A model generated the notes under the pieces. That model was not told the origin of the DNA. It did no database searches and worked only from the letters and a program-made list of their open reading frames with translations. Positions 1 to 9,400 of a stretch of DNA of 64,000 nucleotides are shown here, in pieces. This DNA is from Mesobacterium pallidum (GTDB lineage: Bacteria; Pseudomonadota; Alphaproteobacteria; Rhodobacterales; Rhodobacteraceae). The stretch covers positions 297,204-361,203 of the forward strand of contig NZ_JAIMID010000004.1 of assembly GCF_019966535.1 (NCBI RefSeq), in the 5' to 3' direction. Both the position numbers and the translations under genes were made by a program. Numbering within the stretch: the stretch's first letter is position 1; each line of letters opens with the position of its first letter.

Positions 1-2
1 CC

Positions 3-173
3 TCGCCCGACCTGATCACGGCCATCCGCCTGCACGGCGGGCGCTTTGTCCCCATGGTCTCGCTGGCGCTTGCGCTGGACCTGTTCCCGCTCTGGGCGCT
101 TATGTTCCTGATGACCGCGCGGGCCGGGGCAGCACGGGCGGCACAAACCGCCCGCACCCGGCCCACAGACTAG
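3..173 (+). CDS. 3' end of a membrane protein gene (partial)
   Basis: This is the tail of a gene that begins left of the window: 56 open codons closed by TAG. The visible part has one hydrophobic stretch (about residues 17-39, rich in L, A, F and M) followed by a short R/A/T-rich end, which looks like the last membrane segment of an inner-membrane protein. It lies 52 bases upstream of the conjugation genes and on the same strand, so a transfer-related role is plausible. Too little is visible to name a family. Confidence 0.55.
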   Translation, partial: SPDLITAIRLHGGRFVPMVSLALALDLFPLWALMFLMTARAGAARAAQTARTRPTD

Positions 174-183
174 GTCGCGATGG

Positions 184-217
184 CCTCAGGTGGGGGGTGT
201 GACCCACCCACCTGAGG
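184..217 (+). promoter_or_regulatory. Perfect 11-bp hairpin covering the ribosome binding site of the next gene
   Basis: CCTCAGGTGGG (184-194) and CCCACCTGAGG (207-217) are exact inverted repeats with a 12-base loop. The right arm contains part of the AGGAG Shine-Dalgarno sequence (215-219) of the gene starting at 226. It may hide that site, or act as a processing or termination hairpin after the upstream stop codon; no T-run follows, so a simple terminator is unlikely. Confidence 0.6.
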
Positions 218-225
218 AGACGACA

Positions 226-879
226 ATGAAGATTTTTGTTCAACGCGGCTTGAACTTTTTGCTGCTGTCCCTGGGGCTGACGCTGATGGCGACCCTCAGC
301 CTGGCCCTGATTATCTGGATGCTGCTCGGCACCGAGGTGCCTGCCATCGAGCGCATCGCCTGCACATACAATCTCACCACCAGTTGCGTCATCGCCAAGG
401 CCGAGGCCGAGGCCGAGCGGAGCCGCGACGCGGCGGCGGACCGGGTGCGCAGAGCGCAGGCGGAGGCCGCGCGCATTCGCGCCGAGGCTGAGGCGCGGGT
501 GCAGGCCAAAGAGGCCGAACTTGCCAAGCTGGAACGGCGCAAGGCCGAGCTGCAGGCGTTGCACGAACGTCTGGCCAGGATCGAGCGGAGGGCCAGCGAT
601 TATGCCGTCTTCCACAAGAACAAGACCGGCCGCTACGAGGTCGTCACCGGGCATGGCTATGACTCGCTGCTGCACGACAACCGCCTGGTCGAGGCCTGGT
701 GCTACATGGTTCTGGGGCGCGGGAATGATCTGCGCACGATCTATCTGGCCCGCTACAGCAAGATCCGTGGCCTCAAAGAAGAGAGCATTCCCGAAACGGT
801 CCTGCGCGAGCCCGGCATCGACAGGGAGGTCATCGCCGCCCATCGCGCCCGCTGCATCTGGCCGGAGGGCCTGTCTTGA
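226..879 (+). CDS. Coiled-coil inner-membrane protein of the transfer module
   Basis: 217 aa. ATG 226 is chosen over an upstream GTG (190) because AGGAG lies 6 bases before it. Residues about 7-36 form one long hydrophobic segment. A region from about 52 to 118 follows, rich in A, E, R and K with heptad-like spacing (repeated AEAEA and RAQAEA-type blocks), so a membrane-anchored coiled coil is expected. The C-terminal 100 residues look globular. The gene ends inside the start of the coupling-protein gene (TTGA overlap), so the two are probably translationally coupled and work together. I do not recognise the family. Confidence 0.75.
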   Translation: MKIFVQRGLNFLLLSLGLTLMATLSLALIIWMLLGTEVPAIERIACTYNLTTSCVIAKAEAEAERSRDAAADRVRRAQAEAARIRAEAEARVQAKEAELAKLERRKAELQALHERLARIERRASDYAVFHKNKTGRYEVVTGHGYDSLLHDNRLVEAWCYMVLGRGNDLRTIYLARYSKIRGLKEESIPETVLREPGIDREVIAAHRARCIWPEGLS

Positions 880-2807
880 GCGCCCCGCAGGAGCGCCAAG
901 GCGTGTTGGCCCCGATGCTTCTGGCATCGGGGCTTATCTGGGGCGGGGATTGGCTGGAAACCCATATCCTCGAAGAACCGGGGATCGTGCTGCTGGCGCT
1001 GGCGATGAAGATCCTCGGCGGGGTCACAGCAGTGAAAGCGTTGAACCGGATGGTGACAAAGCTGCAGGATATCCTGAGCTATCTGCGCTCCCGGCGGCGC
1101 GGCAAGCTCAAAGGTGCCGCTGGCTGGCTGAGCGAACGGCAGGCCCGGCGGTTGCGGCTTGACCGGCGCAAGCCCGGAACCCGTTTAATTGGCGTGTTGG
1201 GTCGCAGTGCGATCTTCGCCGGATCTGAAACCCATCAGCTGATCTTGGGTCCGTCTGGGACGAGCAAATCAACCGCAGGCTTCTTTCCCTTGCTCTGCGG
1301 GCTGGGCGACAGCGCGGTTGTCAATGACTCCAAGAAAGAGCTCTACGCCGTCACCGCCGCATATCGTCGGCGCTACCTGCGCCACCGGATCGTCCTGCTG
1401 GACCCCGACGATCCAGACGCCGATTGCGTCAATCCGCTCGACGATCTGGCCGATCTGATCGCGGCGAACAGCCCCATAGCCCTGACCTATGCCCGCGCCC
1501 TGTCGTTCCAGATGAAGCCCGATCCGCCAAAGCCGGACCAGAATGCCTTCTTCACTATCGGCAGCCGCGAGTTGATCACCGGGTTGAATTGCGCGGTCGC
1601 GGCCACCTGTCCGCCCGAGCACCGGACGCTGGCCACCACCAACAGGGCGCTTTCCGACCCCTCCTTCCTACACGAGCTGCTTGATCGGGCCATGGCCGTC
1701 GAAGCGCTTGACGGGGCGATTGCGGAACTGGCGTCTAGTCTCCATGCCCAGGCCTTTGGCGACGACGGCGCGGCCAAGACACATGAGCAATTCCGCCTCG
1801 GCGCGGCTCAAGCCACCGCGATCTATGCCAAGGGCGGGCCGCTCGCCCGGATCACGTCTCGGACGACCTTCCGCTTTGCCGATATGAAACACGCGCGGAT
1901 CACGGCCTATCTGGTGGTCGATTATGCCAACAAGGACGCCGCCGGTCCTTGGGCCGGAATGATGCAATGGCTTGCAACCTGGCAGTTGGTGCAGGAGCGG
2001 ACCAACACGCCGGTCTATCTGTTGCTGGACGAATTCTGCAACGCCCCGCTGAATGGCTTGCCCACGATGCTGACGCTGCTCAGGAGCTACGGTATCCGCT
2101 GCATCATGGCGACGCAGGATCTGGATGACATCCATCGGGTGTACGGCAAAAACGCTCTGGAATCCGTGCTCTCGGAGGCCGATATCAAGCAATTCCTGGG
2201 TGGGATCCGGTCGCAAACGACTTTGGATTATCTCAGCAAGTATCTGGGCAATGAGACCGAGCATGCGCCCAGCTACAGCTTCCAGAAAGACGGCGTGCAG
2301 GAAAGCCTGGCAAAGACCGAACGCCCGTTGAAGACGCCCGACGAGTTGCGTCGTCTGAGCTCCGAAAAGCAGATCGTCATCTGGGGCAATCTGAAGCCGA
2401 TGCTGCTGCGCAAGGTGCAGGTCTTTGCGATCCATCCCTGGCGGCACAGGATCGGAATCAACACGATGTACAGCAAGCGCCGCCATCTGCTGCCCATCGA
2501 AATCCGACTGCGCTGGTGGGGAACGCAAGTCACGCCGCGCGGATGGATGGCGCGAACCGGACGGGTCTCCAGCTGGCCGATCTGGGTGTTCCTGGCGCGC
2601 AAACTCTCGCCCGGTGCCTGGGTGATCTTCCTTCTGGTGGCCTTGGCGCTCACCGCCGAGCACGGGATGCCGCATCTGCGCGCCAGCTATGGCTATGTCG
2701 GACCGTATTCCGCCCGTCGGTTTACCTGGTGCCGCTATATCGGTCCCAGGCCCTTCACGATCAACGGGCCGTCTTGCCCGTTCATCATTCTGCGCAAGTC
2801 AAACTAG
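876..2807 (+). CDS. Type IV secretion coupling protein, VirD4/TraG family
   Basis: 643 aa from a TTG start that overlaps the preceding stop. Coupling proteins of this family are hexameric inner-membrane ATPases that hand the relaxase-DNA complex to the type IV secretion channel. Two N-terminal hydrophobic segments (about 9-28 and 35-50) are followed by a Walker A motif GPSGTSKST (125-133) and a Walker B LLLDEF ending at D385-E386-F387; a TQD motif lies about 30 residues later. Oddly, the last 120 residues carry another hydrophobic stretch near residue 580 and an aromatic, proline-rich end, an extension beyond the usual ATPase core. The relaxase and accessory protein it should serve lie just downstream on the other strand. 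Confidence 0.9.
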   Translation: MSAPQERQGVLAPMLLASGLIWGGDWLETHILEEPGIVLLALAMKILGGVTAVKALNRMVTKLQDILSYLRSRRRGKLKGAAGWLSERQARRLRLDRRKPGTRLIGVLGRSAIFAGSETHQLILGPSGTSKSTAGFFPLLCGLGDSAVVNDSKKELYAVTAAYRRRYLRHRIVLLDPDDPDADCVNPLDDLADLIAANSPIALTYARALSFQMKPDPPKPDQNAFFTIGSRELITGLNCAVAATCPPEHRTLATTNRALSDPSFLHELLDRAMAVEALDGAIAELASSLHAQAFGDDGAAKTHEQFRLGAAQATAIYAKGGPLARITSRTTFRFADMKHARITAYLVVDYANKDAAGPWAGMMQWLATWQLVQERTNTPVYLLLDEFCNAPLNGLPTMLTLLRSYGIRCIMATQDLDDIHRVYGKNALESVLSEADIKQFLGGIRSQTTLDYLSKYLGNETEHAPSYSFQKDGVQESLAKTERPLKTPDELRRLSSEKQIVIWGNLKPMLLRKVQVFAIHPWRHRIGINTMYSKRRHLLPIEIRLRWWGTQVTPRGWMARTGRVSSWPIWVFLARKLSPGAWVIFLLVALALTAEHGMPHLRASYGYVGPYSARRFTWCRYIGPRPFTINGPSCPFIILRKSN

Positions 2808-2816
2808 GAGAACGAC

Positions 2817-3284
2817 ATGTCCGATATCGACCCGAACACCCATCGCCACATCCAGACCCGCGACGGGGTGGCCAGCATCCCGCGCAGCCAGCAAGGCGTG
2901 ATGCTGAAAGACTACTTCCGCAACACCGAACTGCCGCAGGATCTGGATCGTGCGATGGTCTATGTCACCGAAAAAGGCCCTGTGATCGCCACGCCAGATC
3001 CCGAGAGCTGGAGCGAGAAACACGACCAGATGGCGCGCGACTACGCCGACAAGCTGAAACTGCAAATCGACGACAAGGGCTATTATTCCAAGACGCTCAA
3101 CCTGTTTGCCGAACGCCTGTCAGAGGCCACCGGCCATTCGCGCGACGAGATGAAAGCGGTGATCGCCAAAAGCTTCGAGACCCGCCATAGCACCGACCCC
3201 TATACCTATTTGAGCGAGCAACGCCTCGCCCAGGGCAAGCCGGTGCGCGGTCAGGACCAGGAGATTGCGCATGAACGCCAGTGA
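2817..3284 (+). CDS. Conserved-looking hypothetical protein of the transfer module
   Basis: 155 aa, hydrophilic, with no signal peptide or membrane segment. The start follows the coupling-protein stop after 9 bases with AGGAG at 2806-2810. The composition is mixed charged, with a PDPESWSEKHDQMARDYADK stretch that should be helical. Position and orientation indicate co-transcription with the coupling protein and the next small gene, so a relaxosome or transfer accessory role is inferred from context only. No domain is recognised. Confidence 0.7.
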   Translation: MSDIDPNTHRHIQTRDGVASIPRSQQGVMLKDYFRNTELPQDLDRAMVYVTEKGPVIATPDPESWSEKHDQMARDYADKLKLQIDDKGYYSKTLNLFAERLSEATGHSRDEMKAVIAKSFETRHSTDPYTYLSEQRLAQGKPVRGQDQEIAHERQ

Positions 3285-3516
3285 CGCCCGCCAGACCGCC
3301 TCGCGCCGGGAGGTCTCGCGGCTGATCGAGGAGCGCGAATCCGACCATGACAGGCTGAGCCACGAGCATCCCGCGCCCAGTTGGGCCGACAGCTCCGCCC
3401 AGTCGGCGGCGCTGCGCCGCATCGCCGCCCGTGAGCGCCGGATCCGCTATCTGACCCATCGTCTGGAGGGCGCAACCCGCAAGATGGAGCGGGACTTCGA
3501 CATCTCTTCGTTCTAG
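3271..3516 (+). CDS. Small charged protein of the transfer module
   Basis: 81 aa from ATG 3271, preceded by AGGAG (3258-3262) inside the end of the previous gene, which it overlaps by 14 bases. The protein is rich in R, E and S, has no membrane segment and is probably mostly helical (for example the AARERRIRYLTHRLEGATRK part). It is the last gene of the + strand transfer operon, which converges on the relaxase gene. The function is unknown. Confidence 0.65.
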   Translation: MNASDARQTASRREVSRLIEERESDHDRLSHEHPAPSWADSSAQSAALRRIAARERRIRYLTHRLEGATRKMERDFDISSF

Positions 3517-3602
3517 AAACCGGAACGGCGGAGCTGGCCGAACGGGTCAGCGCCAGCTCTCCGCCCGCACCCGTAAGACTGGCCATGGCCAGGACCAAAC
3601 AG

Positions 3603-4877
3603 CTAGGGCTGCGGCATATGTCCCGGATCGGCGCGCCTGCGCCGCTGTCGCCTGGTCGCCGCAGGGGCATCGTCCTTGAACATCTCCCGGAACTCTTGCT
3701 TCAATTCCTGGACAATCCCGAACGCTGCCTGCCGCGCTGCAATCCGTTGGGCTTCGATCACCCGGCGTTCCCTCAATTGTGCCTGCCGATGTGCGTCCAT
3801 CTGATCACGGTCCCGCGCCGATGCCTTCAGATACTCTTGCGCATGGCTGCGCTGGAGACGGGCGCGCTGCCCCGTCATCCATTGCCACAAGCCGCCAAGG
3901 CCTGTCTTGAGCAGCGCCTTGCGCGCTGCCGCTTCCGCGTCCCGCCGCTTGGCCTGTTCGGTCTGCAACAACGCGCGTTCTGCCCGGTGGCGTGCGATCA
4001 TCTTGGCGCGCCGCGCGTTCAGTCCCGTACGATTCCGGCCAAACTGTCCACGCACCTCCTTCGCCAACCGGGTGAAGGCCCGGCGCATATCCGTCTTCAT
4101 CGCCTGCCGGACCTCTGCGACCGGCGCATAGTCCTTGGGATCGCCCAGCCGCGCCGCGACCTCCTTGGTGCGCTTGCCCAGGCTCCGCGCCACGGCCATG
4201 ACTTGGCCCTCGGGCGAGACGATCACAAATCCACGTCGATCCCCGCGCGCAAGCCGGTAGCCACGTTGCCCCAGTGCCTGTTCGAAGGCCGCGCGATTGT
4301 CCGCCGCCGCCCAGCTTTGTTGGATCAGCGCCTTCTGGTCGCCCGCGTGAATGCCCCTGCGTTTGGCTTCCTGCCATTCCGCCAGCGAATAGGTCAGCGC
4401 CGACTTCGGCGCTTGGTCGATCATGCCCTGCGGCAGCGTCCAACCATGTTCCAGAAAGAGCGCTTGCGACACCTTCCGCAGCCGTTGCCGCGTATAGTCG
4501 AGGTTGATCGCCCGCATGGTCACGGCGTCGATCCGCGACCAAACGCAATGGGCATGACGCCGCCCGTCCTTCTCGTGAAACACTATCGCTCTGGGCTGGC
4601 CGGAGAGGCCCGTCGCCTCCGCCACCTTGTCGATGGCGGCAACAAAGGCCGCGTCTGAGACGGCGGCGCTGCCCGGCGGGTTGAACGACACCGAAAACAG
4701 CGGCTGGCGACAGCGCGTCCCTTTGGCCACCGCCTGAATCTCCTTCAACGCTTCGGTCAAATCGTCGGTGCAAAAGCCCGACACTTCGTGAAGTTCGACA
4801 TGATCGTTCTCGTCGGTACGCAACAGATGCACCGCCAGCGCCTTGGCCCCGGATCGCTGCGACCCCTTCAAGATCAT
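3603..4877 (-). CDS. Relaxase / mobilisation nuclease, MobA/VirD2-like
   Basis: 424 aa. Relaxases nick the transfer origin and stay bound to the 5' end while the coupling protein and channel export the strand. The metal-binding motif III is clear: H101-E-K-D-G-R-R-H108-A-H110, followed by WSRID. The C-terminal half is highly basic and helical (many R, K, Q and A), as usual for the DNA-binding or secretion-signal part. No tyrosine occurs before residue 128, so the usual motif I nucleophile is missing from the N-terminus; H17 (AVHLL) stands in the matching context. The start overlaps the stop of the upstream gene (ATGA), so the pair is translationally coupled. Confidence 0.88.
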   Translation of the reverse strand: MILKGSQRSGAKALAVHLLRTDENDHVELHEVSGFCTDDLTEALKEIQAVAKGTRCRQPLFSVSFNPPGSAAVSDAAFVAAIDKVAEATGLSGQPRAIVFHEKDGRRHAHCVWSRIDAVTMRAINLDYTRQRLRKVSQALFLEHGWTLPQGMIDQAPKSALTYSLAEWQEAKRRGIHAGDQKALIQQSWAAADNRAAFEQALGQRGYRLARGDRRGFVIVSPEGQVMAVARSLGKRTKEVAARLGDPKDYAPVAEVRQAMKTDMRRAFTRLAKEVRGQFGRNRTGLNARRAKMIARHRAERALLQTEQAKRRDAEAAARKALLKTGLGGLWQWMTGQRARLQRSHAQEYLKASARDRDQMDAHRQAQLRERRVIEAQRIAARQAAFGIVQELKQEFREMFKDDAPAATRRQRRRRADPGHMPQP

Positions 4878-5239
4878 CGGCTCTTCACCCGCAGCGCCTG
4901 CATGAGCAAAGCGCGGATCTCGCCAATCTCGGCCCGTGCAGTGTCGATCTGCCCGCGTTCCACTTCATCCAACGCAACGATGCCGTTCGTAGCGGCGGCA
5001 CCGAGCCGATCCAGCCCTTGCAAAGCGCCGCTCTGGCCGAGCAAGGCCAGGACCTGCGCCAGCTCCCTGGACGAAGCCGCCGGGACACGCGTGTTGGCGC
5101 GCTTGTTTGCCGCTTCCGCCAAGGCCAGATCGCGCACGAAGGCACTCAAAGCCCGGTCCCCGGCCTTTGCCTCCAGCGCCAGACGCTCTTCGGGCGTCAG
5201 CCGGATCGTCAATCGCGTATCCTTGGCATTGGGAGGCAT
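4874..5239 (-). CDS. MobC-like relaxosome accessory protein (ribbon-helix-helix)
   Basis: 121 aa from ATG 5239; a TTG 18 bases further up is possible, but GGAGA sits about 9-10 bases before the ATG. The N-terminus reads TRLTIRLTPEERLALEAKA, a ribbon-helix-helix signature, followed by a helical SAFVRDLAL segment and an A/L-rich C-terminus. Such proteins bind beside the nick site and help load the relaxase. Overlap with the relaxase start (ATGA) and shared orientation support this job. An alternative reading is a plain CopG-type repressor of the mob operon; the two roles often coincide. Confidence 0.8.
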   Translation of the reverse strand: MPPNAKDTRLTIRLTPEERLALEAKAGDRALSAFVRDLALAEAANKRANTRVPAASSRELAQVLALLGQSGALQGLDRLGAAATNGIVALDEVERGQIDTARAEIGEIRALLMQALRVKSR

Positions 5240-5261
5240 GGGGGTTGGGGTCTCCAAATAG

Positions 5262-5293
5262 AAAACCCCGCCGCCTCGGGTCGAGGGGCGGGG
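5262..5293 (-). terminator. Hairpin plus T-run upstream of the mobC-like gene
   Basis: Read on the - strand, a G+C-rich stem of about 12 bp with one bulge (5266-5278 pairing with 5282-5293, loop 5279-5281) is followed by TTTT. It lies between the small gene at 5334-5471 and the mobC-like gene, so it would act as a terminator or attenuator controlling read-through into the mob genes. Confidence 0.6.
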
Positions 5294-5333
5294 TCGGGTT
5301 GAACATGATGATTGGGGGCGACGAAGGTGGGCG

Positions 5334-5471
5334 TCACTCGGGCGGATCTGGTGGTTGGTGGTCGGCCTCTGCGGGCACGTCAGAGCGCTGGCTCAGGACC
5401 GCTTCCCAACGCTCCAACTCAGCGAATAAGGCATCCCAGTGGTTCGAAAAACCTCCCTCCGTGTCCGCCAC
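5334..5471 (-). CDS. Possible 45-aa protein upstream of the mob operon
   Basis: A short frame from GTG 5471 to TGA 5334-5336, with AAGG three bases before the start. The predicted protein begins MADTEGGFSNHWDALFAELE and ends in an acidic, proline-rich tail (QPPDPPE). The helical amphipathic start and the acidic tail look like a real protein rather than noise. It reads toward the mob genes and is separated from them by a hairpin with a T-run. It could be a small regulator; no family is recognised and the spacing of the Shine-Dalgarno site is poor. Confidence 0.4.
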   Translation of the reverse strand: MADTEGGFSNHWDALFAELERWEAVLSQRSDVPAEADHQPPDPPE

Positions 5472-5736
5472 TTGACCTTACGAAAGCGTTCTCCCGATCC
5501 GGCTGCGGCCGGATTTTTCCGTTGTATTCGGGGGTTATGCGGGTTGGGCTGAGCACTGGCACCTGCGCCAGGAGGCATGGGAGCGGTCTCTCAGGGCCGG
5601 TATTCTCCGGACCTCATGACTGCGCGGGTTTGGTGAATTTCTCGTAAGTTGTTGTAGAAAAGAAGAAATTTCAAACCGCGGAAATTGCTTGGATTGGAGT
5701 CGCGTTTGCGTCTGCCGCGACCGGGTTCGGAAGTTC
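5472..5736. other. Gene-poor junction between mob module and restriction operon
   Basis: 265 bases without a convincing gene. They contain a perfect stem ATCCGGC/GCCGGAT (5497-5503 and 5508-5514) followed by five T on the + strand, which looks like a terminator although no + strand gene feeds into it. They also contain an A+T-richer stretch near 5635-5690. A transfer origin would be expected close to the mob genes, but I cannot identify a nick site here. Confidence 0.4.
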
Positions 5737-6453
5737 TCAGGCCATTGCCCGTTCCAGTCTCTGTTTCCGACGCTCCCAATTGGGCATCACTTTGTCGAGG
5801 AGCTCGAAGAATGCGGGGCCGTGATGTGGCTCGGCCACATGGCAAAGCTCGTGGGTGATGACATAGTCGATGGCGTCGACAGGCGCCTGCACGAGGCGGC
5901 GGTTCAGCAGGAGGCGGCCTGCCGGAGACATGGATCCCCATCGCTGCCTGGTTTGGCGCACGATGAGCCCCTTCGGCCGAAATGCCTCGGGATCCGGGAA
6001 GAGACCGAGACAGAGTTCGATCCGCTCCGGGAACTTGATGTGGGCCCGATCCCGGTACCAGGCATCGACCAGTTCGCGCGTTACTTCCGGCCTGGTCGGC
6101 CGATGAGTCTGCACGACGATAAAGCCGCGGATCAGCTTCACGCATTCCTGCACATGCGGCACGACCTTCAGCCGGTACTGGCGGCCGAGGTAGAGATGCG
6201 TCTCTCCGGCGACGAACCTGCGCTCCGGCGTCCGCGGTAGGAACTGTGAGAAGTACCGTTGCTGCTTTGTCACCCATGCCGCGCGCTTTCGCAGCTTGGC
6301 TTCAATGGCGTCGAGCGTCGCGTCCTCCGGGGCTGCGATCACCACCGAAGCATCCGGCTCGACGGCGATCTCGAGCGTCTTCCTCGGGCGGCGGACGATT
6401 TCATATCGGATCTCCTGCTCGCCGTAACGCAGGCAGTACAACTCGCGCGTCAT
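5737..6453 (-). CDS. YgjP-like (DUF45/M48-type) zinc metallopeptidase
   Basis: 238 aa from ATG 6453, which overlaps the HsdR stop (ATGA); longer upstream frames are only shadow. The zinc motif is H201-E-L-C-H205 with further histidines at 210 and 211 (AEPHHGPAF), the pattern of the YgjP/DUF45 metal-dependent hydrolases. The conserved QRWGS segment (170-174) lies upstream, as in that family. Genes of this type often sit beside type I restriction genes, and tight coupling to hsdR here suggests a shared transcript. The physiological substrate is not known; a role in turnover or quality control of the restriction complex is only a guess. Confidence 0.85.
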   Translation of the reverse strand: MTRELYCLRYGEQEIRYEIVRRPRKTLEIAVEPDASVVIAAPEDATLDAIEAKLRKRAAWVTKQQRYFSQFLPRTPERRFVAGETHLYLGRQYRLKVVPHVQECVKLIRGFIVVQTHRPTRPEVTRELVDAWYRDRAHIKFPERIELCLGLFPDPEAFRPKGLIVRQTRQRWGSMSPAGRLLLNRRLVQAPVDAIDYVITHELCHVAEPHHGPAFFELLDKVMPNWERRKQRLERAMA

Positions 6454-9400
6454 GCCGCGAACCGGGCCCGGGCGAGGTCCATGATCTTCAGTTCGAGATC
6501 GTCGAGCACCTCCACGGGGAGGTCGATGCCTTGCTCGTCGCGCAGAACGTCGAAGAAGTAGTCGTCTATGGCGTTGCGCAGATTGTTCTGCGCCACCTCG
6601 TTCGACCAAATGTCGACGATCAGGTGCGATTTGATGATGTCTATTATCCGTTGTGCGATCGCTGCGGCATCGTCGCCTCCAACCAGCGAGTCTCCCTTGG
6701 TCCTGAGCTGACCGTCCAGGATTCCGAAGAACGCCTGTGCATCCTCATCGCCCCGGATGCTTTCGGGAACATCCCGGCCCCTATCCTTGCGTGCCACCTT
6801 GCTCGCGAGGTCCACGACGCTGTTCAGGTACTCGCGCTCGGAGAGCCGCTTCTCGCGATAGGCGCGAATGGTCTCTTCGAGCAGCTCGGAGAACTGTTTG
6901 TAGAACGTCGGGTCCTCATCCATCTTCTCGGTGATTGCCCGCCGGGTGGCGCTGGCGATGCGGTCCGCCCTCGAGGCTTCTGAGACGCCCGTCTCCTCGA
7001 CGACCGCCTTCAGCGCATCGGGATCGTTGATGTTCACCACCTCGATGATGGTCTCGGCAGGCATCGCCACGACATGGTCATCGAGCAGCTTCTGGATCTT
7101 CGGCTCGAACTCGCGGACATCGACCGTCTCCTGGTAACGGAGCTGGACCGACCGCTTGAGCTCGGAGAACTGCTTCCAGTCCCGCTTCAGGGCGTCGACC
7201 TTGGCCTCGTCGAAGACATCGAACAGCTTGTCCGACGAGAGCGATATGTGCAGGCACCGGCTGAAAGCCTTGAGGCGCGCGTAGAACTCATGGCGAAGCG
7301 ACTCGTCGGCAAGGTGCTGCTCGAACTGCTCCATGTCCTTCTTGTTCCGGACCGGCTTGAACAGGTCCCAGAGCTGATCGTGCAGCTGGGGCAGCTTGCG
7401 GATCTCCTCGCGGACGTCATGCACCGTCTCGGCGAGGTCCGCCGCCTCGTACCCCTCGAATGCGCTATAGGTCGTCAGGGCGCTGTCGAGCTCGCCCAGC
7501 AACCCTTCGTAGTCGATAATGAAGCCGAATTGCTTCTCCGTGCCGCCGTCCTCGTAGAGCCGGTTCACGCGCGCAATCGCCTGCAGGAGATTATGTTCCT
7601 TCAAGGACTTGCAGACATAAAGCACTGTGTTCCGGGGCGCGTCGAAGCCGGTGAGGAGCTTGGAGACGACGATCAGGATTTCTGGATCGCCGGAACCTTT
7701 GAAGGCATCGATGATCTGGCGGTTGTACTCCTCCTCGGTCTTGTACCGCGCCATCATCTGCGACCAGAAGCGACGCACGAGGTCCTTGGATTCCTGGTCG
7801 ACATCCTCGTTACCCTCGTTCTCATCCGGCGGCGAGATGACGATCGCGCTCGAGACGTGGCCGATCTCGTCGAGGACCTCCTTGAAGCGGACGGCCGCGG
7901 CCTTCGAGGGGGCAACGAGCTGTGCCTTGAAGCCAGTGCCCTGCCAGTGTTGGCGATAGTGCTCGGAGATGTCGAACGCCTTGGCTCGGATGGCCTGGTC
8001 GGTCTTCGACAGCGCGTCCATCCGGGAGAACTTGCGCTTGAGGTCGGCCTTCTGGCTGTCAGTCAGCCCCTCGCTGATCTTGTCGAACCATCGGTCGATC
8101 ACGGTGCCCGAGACCTGCTGCTCGACAAGCCGTCCCTCGTAGAGCAGCGGCACGACGGCGCCGTCGGCGACCGCCTCGTCGATCGCGTAGCGGTGGATCA
8201 GCCGCCCGAAGGTCGACAGCGTGTTCTTCTCCTTCTTAAGGAGAGGCGTGCCGGTGAAGCCGAGGTAGCAGGCCTTGGGCAGAAGGCGCCGCATCTTGGC
8301 GGCGAACTGGCTGTGGCCGCCGTAGCGACCCGTCTGCGTCCTGTGGCTCTCGTCGACCAGCACGAAGATGTTCGGATCCTCGTCCACCAGCTTGCTGTTC
8401 TTCAGCGCCGTGTCGAACTTGTTGATGATCGTGGTGACCAGCGGAGCTTTGTTGTGGACGAGCTCCAGAAGGTGGGACCCACTCGTCGCCCGAACCGGTT
8501 CGAGGTCACAGGACTTGAAGGTGTCCTTGATCTGCTTGTCGAGATCGTCGCGGTCCGTGACGATGATGATCCGTGGGTTCTCGATGCTGCGCTCCAAGGC
8601 AAGCGAGCGTCCCAGCATCACCATCGTCAATGACTTTCCCGAACCCTGCGTGTGCCAGATCACGCCGCCCTTTCTGGCGCCGCTGACATCATGCTGCTTG
8701 ACCGTCTCGACCGCGCGCCGGATCCCGAAGAACTGCTGATGGCGTGCCACCTTGCGGACGCCGCCGTCGAACACGGTGAAGCGGCGGATGAGGTCGAGCA
8801 GCCGCTCGGGGCGACACAGCGCGTACACCGTCCGGTCCTGAACCGTGACCGCGCGCTCGCCCTCGGCGGCCATGGCGTCGAAGTAGGCTCGTGCGCCCGC
8901 GAAGTCGCCGGAGAAAACGGCGTCCTTCTCCGCTGCGGTGAGCACGCGGTTGGCAAAGGGCGCGATGGCCTCGTCAGTGTCCTCCTCGTCGCGCCAGGTC
9001 TGCCAGAATTTCCGCGGCGTCCCGACGGTCGCGTAGCGCGCCTCGTTCCGGTTCATGCCGATCAGCAGCTGGGCGAAGTGGAATAGCTGCGGGATCTTGT
9101 CCTCGTTCTGGTAGCCGATCAGCTGGCTGTCCGCCTTCTTCAGGCTCTCTGTCGGCCGCTTGTTCTCGATCACCAGGATCGGGATGCCGTTCACAAACGC
9201 GACGATGTCGCAGCGCTTGGTCTGGCTCGACGCGGTCCTCTCGACCGAGAACTCGGCAGTGACATGGAATACGTTGTTCTCCGGCCGCTCCCAATCGATG
9301 TAGTGGAACGAGTAGCTCTTCGAGTCGCCGTCGATGGACTTCGTGATCGTCGTGCCGAGGACAAGCGTGTCGTAGATGTCCTGGTTCGTTCCCCGCAGCC

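Noticed and set aside
3585..4658. 357-codon + strand frame opposite the relaxase
   Set aside because: Shadow of the relaxase gene, whose metal-binding motif and coupling to mobC are clear.
5497..5518. Stem-loop with T-run as the transfer origin
   Set aside because: It looks like a terminator (7-bp stem, tetraloop, five T) and has no recognisable nick-site consensus; it is recorded only as part of the junction.
7074..8633. 519-codon open frame antisense to hsdR
   Set aside because: It mirrors the HsdR motor domain codons; HsdR motifs are intact on the other strand.
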